A stretch of DNA of 64,000 bases from Centrapalus pauciflorus. Taxonomy: Eukaryota > Streptophyta > Magnoliopsida > Asterales > Asteraceae. The position numbers and the translations under genes were made by a program. The DNA lies in assembly GCA_020465985.1 (NCBI GenBank), contig JAANYP010002037.1, positions 1-64,000 on the forward strand. The letters are read 5' to 3'. The number at the start of each line of letters is the position of its first letter. Positions within the stretch are counted from its first letter, which is position 1. Below the pieces are notes generated by a model. It did not search any database. It was not told where the DNA came from and saw nothing but the letters and a program-made list of their open reading frames with translations. Below, in pieces: positions 55,034-64,000 of the stretch.

Positions 55034-55949
55034 CAAACGCACTTTCAGTATTTCACTTTCACACTTAGGAATTTTTATTCCTTTGGTTGTTTGTCGTGAT
55101 ATACATTTCAAGTTGATTGTTGGTATGATTTTCCCTTTAAACATTTAACACTTTGGAAATTCCCTTGGCCTTTTTATTTATCAAGAAACTAACTTACGTG
55201 TCCCATCATTAGATATACTTATATAATCAAGGCAGACGCACAATGATTATAACTTTTCGGTATTGCAAATTTTCTTTAAAAGGCAAACATCGGACACAGT
55301 TGGGTATTTACATACAACAGAGTGTCTTAGTTTGTCTTAGAGTTCCTTTTAAGTTAGCAAGACAGCGGTGACAGGTCTGTACTTACGTACAACAAAGTGA
55401 CTTATCTTGCTAACTTGAGTCAAAACAGAGGTGACAGGTCTGTACTTACGTACAACAAATCGACTTGTTTTGACTCCCTTTTCTTTTCAAAATATTTCTT
55501 TTCTTTGCTGAAGAGTATTTTGATGTTGCTATACATCCCCCAGATAAATTTGCATACCTCATTTACAATCATTGTCTGTATGTCTCTAACATAGAAATTA
55601 AGACCATTTGGTCATACATCTAAGTTAATTACACATATGACATTTTCTTGATTTATTTATTAGCTGTTAGGATTGCCTTCATGTATTATGCCTACCAACA
55701 CATCAGACAAGAAAGTGTATATCACTTAGAATTTATGGTGCATTATGTGTGAAAGCTCAACACTTAGAGTTTGTATAGACTGTGCTAATTTTGATATTCT
55801 CCTTTTTTTTTTTTGAAATTTTTATGATTTTCTCTCTTTTTTCTTTTGTTTTTCATTTTTAAGATGAGCTAATAGACTAACCTACTAACTTACTATAAAA
55901 GGAAAGAAAATATACCAAGCTACTAACTTAAAAAACTACTAAAGTCAAG
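55034..55949 (-). other. 3' non-coding region of Copia F
   Basis: It is colinear with 6676-7668 and 22500-23454. It holds the best preserved copy of the three-unit stem-loop array (55278-55476) and otherwise AT-rich sequence, with no ORF. Confidence 0.8.
55278..55476 (-). ncRNA. Three tandem stem-loops in the 3' region of Copia F
   Basis: Outer stems are perfect in two units: AAGTTAGCAAGA with TCTTGCTAACTT (55351-55362, 55405-55416) and GAGTCAAAACA with TGTTTTGACTC (55417-55427, 55466-55476). The first unit pairs AAGGCAAAC (55280-55288) with GTTTGTCTT (55330-55338). Inner hairpins are GTATTTACATAC, TGTACTTACGTACA (55378-55391) and TGTACTTACGTACA (55441-55454). All three have TTAC on + and thus GUAA in - strand RNA as the tetraloop. 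The words GGTGACAGGTCTGTAC and ACAACAAA flank the inner hairpin in units two and three. Confidence 0.65.
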
Positions 55950-57547
55950 TTACTCTGGATTACACATACCGTTTAGTTGACCTAACAACTCAAAGCATGA
56001 CTTATCAAATGCTTTAGTGAATAAGTCTGCATTATTGTCTTCCGTTGCAACTTTTACTAGTTTTATCAAATTCTTTTAAGCACAATCACGTATGAAATGA
56101 TGTCTTATGTCTATGTGCTTTGTTTTACTGTGTTTAACTGTATTATTAGTTATATCAATAGTAGATTGATTATCTATCCTAATGGGAGTATGAGTGTAAG
56201 TCAAACCGTAATCCCACAATTGTTGTTGTATCCACAAAATCTGTGAACAGCAACTACCTGCAGCTACATATTCAGCCTCGCACGTTGATACGGCTACCAA
56301 AGTTTGTTTCTTGCATTGTCAGGATACGAGCCTCCCTCCAAGGAACTGACAACCTCCAGTTGTTGATTTCCGGTTCAAGCTGCATCCACCATAATCAGAA
56401 TCCGTGTATGCCTCTAATTCCAGATCTCCATCAGCATGATACCAAAGTCCCAACTTCGGTTTTGACTTCAGGTATCATAGAATCCGCTTCACGGCTTTCG
56501 TATGCATCTCCTTTGGATTCGCTTGAAACCTAGCACAAATACACACAGCAAAAAGAATATCAGGTCTAGGATCAGTTAAATACATGAGTGACCCGATCAT
56601 GGCCTGATATAAAGTCGGATCCACATCAGTATCACTAAAGTGAGCGGTCAGCTTAGTTCCTTCCATCCCGAAGCGCTCCAGAATGTCATAGACATACTTC
56701 GTCTGATGGATAAACATGCCCTCTTTCCTTTGTTCAACTTGCAAACACAGAAAGAAGTTCAGCTCTCCCATAACACTCATCTCAAACTTTGACTTCATGA
56801 CCTTTTCAAAGTCCTTGCACATCTGTTCATTTGACGACCCAAAAATGATGTCATCCACGTACACTTGTACCAAGATAAAGTCTTCCCCTTTTCTCTTCAC
56901 AAACAATGTACTATCAATTCTGCCTCTTTCAAACCCGTTGTCCAAAAGATGAGTTGACAGCGCCTCATACCACGCCCTTGGTGCCTGTTGCAATCCATAC
57001 AGAGCCTTATCCAGTCGATATACTCTGTCTGGATACTTTGGATCAGTAAACCCAAGCGGCTGTTCAACATACACCAACTCTTTCACCTTGCCGTACAGGA
57101 ATGCACTCTTTACGTCAAGTTGATATACCTTAAATCCTTTGAAGGACGCGAAGGCCAGAAACAGACGAATTGCCTCGAGCCTTGCCACTGGTGTAAACAC
57201 ATCGTTGTAATCAATTCCCTCTTCTTGGTTGAATCCTTTCACCACAAGTCTTGCTTTGTTACGAGTAACTATACCCCGATAATCTCTTTTGCACTTAAAG
57301 ACGCATTTGGTCCCTATTGCAACTTCTCCTCGAGGTAACGACACTAACTCCCACACTTCAAGATTCTGAATTGTGACAGTTCTTCTTGCATGGCTTCAAC
57401 CCAAGAGTTGTCTTTCAGTGCCATTTGCACATTCTTCGGCTCTACTTGCGAGATAAAACACGAGTATAGACATGTGTGATACGCCTCGGAGTCATTGATC
57501 ATCGTTAACAGCACCGTGTCATTATTCACAATACTCCTAGCTCTCAC
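55950..57547 (-). pseudogene. Copia F pol: reverse transcriptase and RNase H
   Basis: RT starts in the SQVEPKNVQMALKD region, has a 1-bp shift near 57360, then GTKCVFKCKRD, VYQLDVKSAFL and Y-V-D-D (56850-56861). RNase H has DSDYGGCS, CEAEYVAAG, TKHIDIRHHF and ADLFTKAF, ending MCNPE with TAA at 55950-55952. Stops at 56475 and near 56320 look like CGA-to-TGA, and another lies near 56076. It retains the CAG (Gln) that is TAG in both J and B. More diverged from J and B than they are from each other. Confidence 0.9.
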
Positions 57548-57878
57548 ACCGGTATTTGGATTCCCTATGATACTCTCAATCTATTGATCCTTGTTTATCC
57601 TCGATGTCTCAAACTCGTCGACTTGAAGATTCTCTCCTAAGTTTGATCCTATTTCACCTAATGGGGGTACTACTTCAGACTGTACGTTCTGTTCCTCATG
57701 ATCACTATCCTCGGAGTTAGAAGTATTTGTCTGATTCTCGTTTGTAGGTATTTCAGGTTCATTCTCTGTTGGAGACCCATCTTTTGTCGTTGTAGGCTCA
57801 GAAGTTGATGGAATGCTTGACTTTGGAAAACCTTGATAGTCGTCATTCAGGTTTAATGAAGAGAAGCCATTTTCCCCT
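57548..57878 (-). pseudogene. Acidic linker of Copia F pol, cut by element K
   Basis: The - strand matches the Ser/Glu/Asn/Thr-rich linker between integrase and RT of J (about 9355-9600). It ends at CCCCT (57874-57878), the 5 bp next to the 5' LTR of K. Integrase, protease and Gag of F should lie beyond K, outside the window. Confidence 0.7.
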
Positions 57879-59007
57879 TGTTAGGCACAAAAAGGCCTCA
57901 GTCAAACCTGTTCTGCATCTGAGGGGGAGATTATTAATCAAACCTGTTGATGCTTTTGAAGGTTGAATTTAAGGCCTGTTATATGCCTTATTGAAACCTG
58001 AAAAAGATTTGCAATATCAGCCTAAAGCTGTTCTATGTGTTGCATGTGTTGCAACAAAGGCAGTTTTGCTCAAGCTGTTCAGTCTGCTGAACAGGCTGCA
58101 CATAAACTGTCTACGCTGCTCTACACTGGTGAGGAGCTTGGGCAGTTTTCAAGTGTTCTGTTCTTTGTGAACAGAACCTGTTCTTTGTGAACATGCTAAA
58201 CACTTTATGGAATGTGTTTCCAAGTCCTCATGTATTGTTTTTGACTGCAAGATCAGTTTACAAAGTCGAAGACAAAGTGGATATCAGAACTACTCAGCCT
58301 GCCCAAGCTGTTCTGCTACATGAAGACAAAAGGTTATTTGAAAAAGGGTGACAGACCTTTTTCTTATATCAAAATAGGCCTTTACATGGAAGAAAAACAC
58401 AAAGTTGACATTCCTTATTTAGTTAAAGGCAATGCAACAGTAGACAAAGTGAAAAGACAAAAGTTCTGCCCACATGAAGACAAGTCTGCTTTTCAGAAAG
58501 GTGCAGAAAAGTTTATGTTGTCTTTTCAACAAGACTTCTCCTTTTTCATTCCGTCCAATGAAGAAGCTTCACTTAGATCCTCTGAGTGAGTATAAAAAGA
58601 AACTTCCAAGGATTGAAAGATTAAGCCAAAAAGCTCAGTGCTGAAACCAAGAGTGAACGTGCATTCAAAGTGTGTCTTTCATGCATGCAAGTCTGCTTGA
58701 ATAAAACAGTGCTCAGTGTCTAAGCTGTTCTTGTTCAAGCTGTTCCTCAGAGTCTTGTAAACACAGTGAGTGATTCTTAGTGAGTGTATTCATTGTAAAT
58801 TAGTTTAAGTCAGTCTTAGACTAGTTAAACATACTGTTGTGTCTGTCATCTCAGCTTGAACCTTTCCGCATTCAAGCTTTTTTGTAATTAACATTTGTTA
58901 ATAATACATACAAACATTGAGAAAAATGTGTGTAGTTTTTAAAGAGCTGTATTCACCCCCCTCTACAGCTTAAAGCTATATACTTGGGATATCTTTTGGG
59001 ACCTACA
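57879..59007 (+). mobile_element. 5' LTR of Copia K
   Basis: It is 1129 bp, TGTTAGGCAC to GGGACCTACA. It has two TGTTCTTTGTGAACA near-palindromes (about 58155-58195), TATAAAAA at 58591-58598 and a C6 run where Z and the solo LTR have 12. An 89-codon open frame (58320-58589) in the U3 part has a same-length partner in Z (1306-1575); I treat it as non-coding. Confidence 0.92.
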
Positions 59008-59009
59008 AC

Positions 59010-59021
59010 TGGTATCAGAGC
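59010..59021 (+). promoter_or_regulatory. Primer-binding site of Copia K
   Basis: TGGTATCAGAGC lies two bases after the 5' LTR end, complementary to plant initiator-Met tRNA. Confidence 0.93.
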
Positions 59022-59069
59022 AGTTTAGAGTGTGTGTCATTCTAGATCTTTCATTCTCCCAAAGTTTCC

Positions 59070-61820
59070 ATGGACAACAGTGCTGCAAGTTCCTCATACT
59101 ATGACAATGGCTCAATGGGCAAACCTCCAAAGTTCAATCATCAGAACTTTTCTGGTTGGAAGTGCAGAATGATGCTCTACTTAGAGAATCTGGATGTACA
59201 ACTACCAGAGATTGTAATGGAGAGTCCCTATGTGCCAACCTCTGTTACAACAATAACTCCTGCTGTTGAAGGAGCTACTCCTGAAATCAGAACATTTGAG
59301 AAAGCAAAAGCTCAATGGTCTGATGAAGACAAAAGATTGGTGGCTCTTGATGCAAAGGCCAATAACAATCTGGTCATCTCTCTACCTGTTGATGTGTTCA
59401 AACAGGTTGAGAAGATGAAGACTGCAAAGGAGATGTGGGATAATTTGTGTACCGTCTATGATGGACCCACAATCACACTTGACAACACGATTAATAATCT
59501 TGTTAGATAGTACGAACTCTTCTTTGCAAAACCAAAGGAGACTCTCACTGAAACCAACACCATGTTTACTGCTCTTGTAAATGATCTCAAAGCTGTTGGG
59601 ATCACCAAGGACAGCTTGTCTTTGGTAAACAAGTTCTTAGATGTTCTGCCTGAAGAATTGAATTATTTTTCTAAAATTTTAAGGAATTTCAGGTACCATC
59701 AGAAGTATGGATCTTGTTAACTTATATGGATCCTTACTGAATGATGAGCAATCAAGGCAACAGAAGAGAAATGCCTTGGAAATATCTAAGAAAGGTGCAG
59801 CCTTTGTGGCAAATGTGAGACAACCTGTAAATCAAGTGAGTGATGTGTTCACTCAACCTGATCAACAGGCTGATGATAAGGAGGAAATGTCTGATGAGGA
59901 AGACAATGCAGATAGTGCTGAACTGGATGATGAGCAGATGATAGCCATGCTTGTCAAAAGGTTCAACAAGAAAAGGTTTGGAAGAAACATGCTACAGGAT
60001 AGCTCAAATGCTGCCAAAAAGGAAGCATTTGACAAGACCAAAGCTGAGTGCTTCAAATGTGGCAAAACTAGCCATATAGCAGCTGACTGTGTGTCAAAAC
60101 CTGTTGGTCAGACATCTAAACCACACAAGACAAACAGGGATGATGGCTATAGGGTTAAGTACCTTATGGCCATGGCTAAGCTGAGGAAGTTAGAAAACTC
60201 AGTGGTTTCTAACCGGCAAAAGGGACTAATGGCAGAAACTTGTGACTGGGAGGAGTCTGATTCGTCGTCTGATGAAGAAGACAATAACTCTCTGATGGCC
60301 AACACTGATGTCCCATCAACAAGAAACTTCAAACAGGATCTGGCTGAAGCTGAAGCTTTCAACAGCTTGGGGAACTGGAACCCTACAATGATGTATAAGG
60401 TACAAAATTTTATGGATTACAGTTCTGAAGAAAAAGTTAAAATGTTTGAATATATGCTTGTTGATCTGAAAGCTGCTGTTGAGAAGCATGTTTTTTTATT
60501 ATCTGAAGTCTCTAAGCTTAAAACTGATATTGAAACAAAATCCAGTAAACTGGACAGCTTCTATAAGTTGGAAGCTGAGCTTGATGAATTAAAACATATC
60601 AATTCCATTTTACTGGAAGAAAAGAGAGAAACAGATATAAAACATGCTAAGCTACAAAAAATAGTTGACTCTTGGTGCCAATCTGCACAAAAAGTCAGCC
60701 ACTGCATAAGTCAGCAGATTCCTGCACAAATCCAAGCCTCTCTTGGAGGGGATCTTGACACAGCAGCTTCCATTGTTGAGGTTAATAATTTAAAAGAAGA
60801 CTTGTCCACTCTTAGTGAGCTTCCAAACACTTTTATTCAAAAAGTGAATGGTAAGTTAATCTCAACAAACAGGTTTGTCAGGCCTCAAAACACTGACAGC
60901 TCGTGTGAACCTAGCTCAAAAGCTGTTGATGAAATAAGTTTTCCATCAGATAAGCTTGCTAAGTGTTCTGCTGATTCACACAAGCAAAAGAAAGGAAAGC
61001 ATGTCCAAACTGCAGCTGTGGACACCAAACCTGTTGACAAAACAGGCTTTGGGTCTAAAGCTGGTGTAAAAAGGCATACTAATCCTTTTAATGCTGAACA
61101 TTTTGAAAATAAGTTTTCAAAAGGTAAGCAGTCTGCCTTTAAAAAGAGTAAGTCTCAGGTTGAAGGCAAACTTCTTGTGATTTCAAATAAGTTTTCTAAT
61201 CATAGTGGTAAACTAGTTTTAAATGAGAATAAGTATTTAAAAACCAGAAATAATGATTATGTTGATAGGCAACATCAATCACATCTCAGGAAGGGCAAAG
61301 GCAAAGCCATTGCTCAGCCTGAGAGATCTGGGACTAGTTTCCTAAACCTGTGGAAGTTCAAAAGCCAATTAAGCTTCCTATCTTTGACATCTGCCCTCCT
61401 AAAAAGAGGAAAGAAGAGACAGGCAAAGCTGTGGCTATTGAACTTTCCACTCAAGCTGTTGATTCATCAAAAAGTAATAAGTTTGCTAAACCTGCTGATG
61501 GAATCAACAGAAATAACCCAGAATGTGTTTCTGAAAGGTCTTCTGCAAAAAATGCTAAAAGGAGAAAGTGTTATAAATGTGGAATGAAGACACATCTGGC
61601 CAAAGACTGTCCTGAAACTGAGGACATGAGGCCTGCTGACTCTGATGGTTCCCTCACTGCCAACATAAACAGTGTTGGAAACATCTCAGTCAATGAGAGT
61701 GGTATTCAAACTAATACCATTCAAATAGGGAATATTAGTGTTGACATCACAAGTCTATCAACAAATGTTGATGAAGTAGGAGAACTCATCTCTGTGATGA
61801 GTTCCCCTAAAGATATCTAA
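59070..61820 (+). pseudogene. Copia K Gag
   Basis: ATG at 59070 is 48 bp past the primer-binding site. The N-terminus has the SIRE-type motif NFSGWKCRMMLYL. A TAG at 59508 and a frameshift near 59700 interrupt the capsid; then MDLVNLYGSLLNDEQ restores homology. A first zinc knuckle (CFKCGKTSHIAADC) is near 60052-60093, a coiled coil at about 60430-60720, a Lys-rich middle, a frameshift near 61341, and a second knuckle (CYKCGMKTHLAKDC) near 61568-61610. It ends TAA at 61818-61820. The two-knuckle plus coiled-coil layout is the same as in J. Confidence 0.88.
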
Positions 61821-61842
61821 TATTCTTCTTATCACTCTGCAG
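61821..61842 (+). promoter_or_regulatory. Possible splice acceptor between Gag and Pol of Copia K
   Basis: After the Gag stop the sequence reads TATTCTTCTTATCACTCTGC then AG (last G 61842). Pol is open in the +1 frame from there (leading to WYLDSGCSGHMTG). The same stop-then-pyrimidine-then-CAG arrangement is found in Copia J. Confidence 0.4.
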
Positions 61843-62970
61843 GAAAAACAACCATCCCAGGTTTGGTACTTGGACAGTGGCTGCTCAGGGCACATGACAG
61901 GTTGTAAGGACCTGCTGAGTGATCTCAGGCCTGAAAAAGGGCCAAAAGTCACATTTGGTGACAATGTACAGGGATCCACTGAGGGATATGGAACTCTTAA
62001 AGCTGGTGCTGCAGTGTTCAAAAGAGTAGCCTATGTGGTTGGGCTAAAACATAACCTTGTTAGCATAAGTCAACTGTGTGATGTTGGCTATAAGGTAAAC
62101 TTTGATGAGCACCTGGGTTACATATTGGATTCCCAAGGCAAAGTTGTGTTGTGTGCTCAACGAAAGAAAGGTGTATATGTTGTGGACATGCAATCTGCTG
62201 ATCCCACAACTGAAACCTGTTTTCTCACAAGAACAAATGCAGACTTAAACTGGTTATGGCACAAAAGGCTGTCACACCTGAACTTCAAGAACATCAATAA
62301 ACTCTGTAAGAAAGAGTTGGTGACAGGTTTGCCTTCTATGACCTTTGTTAAAGATAAACTCTGCACAGCTTGTGAGAAAGGCAAGCAGAGGAAATCATCA
62401 TTTAAATCCAAACATAACTTCTCTATTGATACTCCTCTCTTCTTAATCCATATGGACTTGTTTGGACTTGTTAATATCCCAAGTCTAGGAGGAAGAAGAT
62501 ACACTCTAGTAATGGTTGATGAGTTCTCCAGGTACACATGGGTTATCTTCTTGAAGAGCAAAGGAGAGGCTGCTAGAGAAATTATTAGATTTGTGAAAAA
62601 GATGGAAATGTTGAACTCTGCCCAAGTAAAGCAGCTTAGAAGTGATCATAGTACTGAATTCAGAAACAGTATTCTTGAGGACTTCTGTGAAGAGAAAGGA
62701 ATTAATAAAAAATTTTCAGCTGTAAGAACTCCACAACAAAATGGAGTTGCTGAAAGGAGAAACAGAACTCTCATTGAAGCTGCTAGAATCATGCTGTGTG
62801 CATCTGGTTTACCTTCATCATTCTGGGCTGAAGCTGTTAACACTGCCTGCTTCACCCAAAACAGATCTTTAGTGGTGAAAAGGTTCAACAAGACCCCCTA
62901 TGAGCTGCTCAAAGGGAGGAAACCAAATGTCAGTTACTTCCATGTGTTTGGTTGTCCCTGCTTCATTTTG
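61843..62970 (+). pseudogene. Copia K protease and integrase
   Basis: Protease active site WYLDSGCSGHMTG is at about 61867-61905. The GAG-pre-integrase and HHCC block follow (LWHKRLSHLNFKNIN, CTACEKGKQR, about 62255-62385), then the integrase core: IHMDLFGLV (62445), SDHSTEF (62640), PQQNGVAERRNRTLIEAA (62730). At about 62970, after FGCPCFIL, some 70 bp that J retains (KADEGYFLGY region) are missing and the frame changes. Otherwise this segment is one open frame of more than 360 codons with the D-D-E residues present. Confidence 0.9.
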
Positions 62971-64000
62971 CTATCTCTAAAGCCTACAGAGTGTACAACA
63001 ACAAAAGAAAGGTGATAGATGAATCTATCAATGTCACCTTTGAAGAGTCCAAGAATGATCCCACCAAAGCTGTTCCTGAATCAGTTTCAGGAGAATTAAT
63101 ATTTGATGATCTAATGCATTCAAACAGTGAAGAGGACTCAAAAGCTTCCACAACACCCAGTGTGGAACCTGTTAATCATGATGGGCATGATGATGATTAT
63201 GTCAATACACCCTGTGTGAATAAGTGTACTGACCTAATTACAACTGCATGTCCTGAACCTATCAATGCTGACTTTCCTGGTTCCTCTGCTGATATGTTCA
63301 ACAGTGATCAGTCATGTTCAACAAGTGAGCAGGCTCAAGACAACAATGTGTCTGAAAATCTTGAAAGCTGTTCAACAGGACCTGCTGAAGCTGCTGATAA
63401 CTCAGGAGAATCATCATTGAAGAATGATCCTAAGTGGATCAGATGTCACCCCAATGATCAAATAATTGGTGACATCAACAAAGGGGACAAACAAGGTGGG
63501 ACACCTTAGGGAACTTTTGTATGTTCTCTAGTTTTGTTTCACTAATGGAGCCAAGGAAAGTGGATGAAGCACTAAAAGATGCCAATTGGATCACTGCCAT
63601 GCAAGAAGAACTTAATCAGTTTGAGAGAAACAAGGTATGGAAGCTGGTCCCTGCACCTAAAGGCAAAACTATAATTGGCACTAATTTGGTTTTTAGGAAT
63701 AAGATGGATGAGCAAGGTCATGTCATAAGAAATAAGGCAAGACTGGTTGCTCAAGGTTATAGACAGGAGGAAGGAATTGACTATGATCAGACATTTGCTC
63801 CTGTGGCCAGGCTAGAAGCCATTCGTTTGTATCTAGCCTACGCTGCTCATAAGAGCATTAAGGTATTTCAAATGGATGTGAAGAGTGCATTTTTGAATGG
63901 GAAGCTGCAAGAAGAAGTTTATGTCAAGCAGCCTTCAGGTTTTGAAAATGAACATCATCTAGGTTTTGTCTATAAGTTGGACAATGCTCTCTATGGTCTC
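62971..64000 (+). pseudogene. Copia K integrase-RT linker and N-terminal RT, runs off the window
   Basis: The linker (SKAYRVYNNKRKVIDES, then Asp/Glu/Ser/Asn-rich to 63500) is acidic. A small frameshift lies at about 63500 before NFCMFSSFVSLMEPRKV. RT then continues in frame to the window edge with GTNLVFRNKMDE, ARLVAQGYRQEEGIDY, ETFAPVAR-type block (DQTFAPVARLEAIRL), QMDVKSAFLNGKL and YKLDNALYGL. The catalytic Y-V-D-D box lies beyond the edge. Confidence 0.88.

Larger units (their letters stand above)
57879..64000 (+). mobile_element. SIRE-like Copia element K, 5' part (continues past the window)
   Basis: 5' LTR, primer-binding site, gag and pol down to RT are inside the window; RNase H, aORF and 3' LTR would lie beyond it. 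The left target duplication candidate is CCCCT. Family identity with Z, H and the solo LTR is shown by the LTR and by near-identical RT sequence. Coding is broken at several points, so this copy is not autonomous. Confidence 0.9.

Overview
The window is plant nuclear DNA made almost wholly of nested LTR retrotransposons. I see no host gene, tRNA, rRNA or CRISPR array. All primer-binding sites match the plant initiator-Met tRNA (TGGTATCAGAGC). The Gypsy elements are chromodomain-bearing chromoviruses (Tekay/Del-like), and the Copia elements are SIRE-like with a long extra ORF (aORF) downstream of pol. This suggests a eudicot, possibly Asteraceae (moderate to low confidence). I name the elements Z, A, G, J, C, B, H, D, M, E, F and K.

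Layout. Z (+) contributes only its aORF end and 3' LTR (1-1994) and sits in the gag of Copia A (-, 1995-4087). A sits in the LTR of Gypsy G (-, 4088-6675). Copia J (-) occupies 6676-10757 and 19522-21906 and is split by the complete Gypsy C (+, 10758-19521, TSD TCTTA). Copia B (-, 21907-28272) is inserted in Copia H (+, 28273-31861). Gypsy D (-, 31862-41288) follows; it is split by the complete small element M (-, 34444-39654, TSD GTGGT) and by Gypsy E (+, 41289-50429, right end deleted). Copia F (-, 50430-57878) carries a solo LTR (53898-55033, TSD CAAAC) and is interrupted by Copia K (+, 57879 to beyond 64000).

Families. A, B, J and F form one Copia family, with TTCGAA-rich LTR and leader. 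Z, H, K and the solo LTR form a second, with LTRs of about 1.13 kb starting TGTTAGG. C, E, D and G are related chromoviruses. Most pol and gag copies are broken by nonsense transitions, frameshifts and deletions. The 403-codon gag-like ORF of M is intact.

Most notable. (1) M has five tandem hairpins just after its ORF stop; their stems change in a compensated way while the loop is conserved. (2) Copia J, B and F share three tandem stem-loops after pol, with inner UGUAC/GUACA-type stems capped mostly by GUAA. (3) A canonical intron lies inside RT at the same codon junction in Gypsy C and D and is absent from Gypsy E. (4) The aORF is preceded by its own TATA-type promoter in H, and by a different LTR-like TATA module in F and B. 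(5) Unrelated elements share arrays of TCGA/TTCGGA-type motifs in LTRs and leaders.
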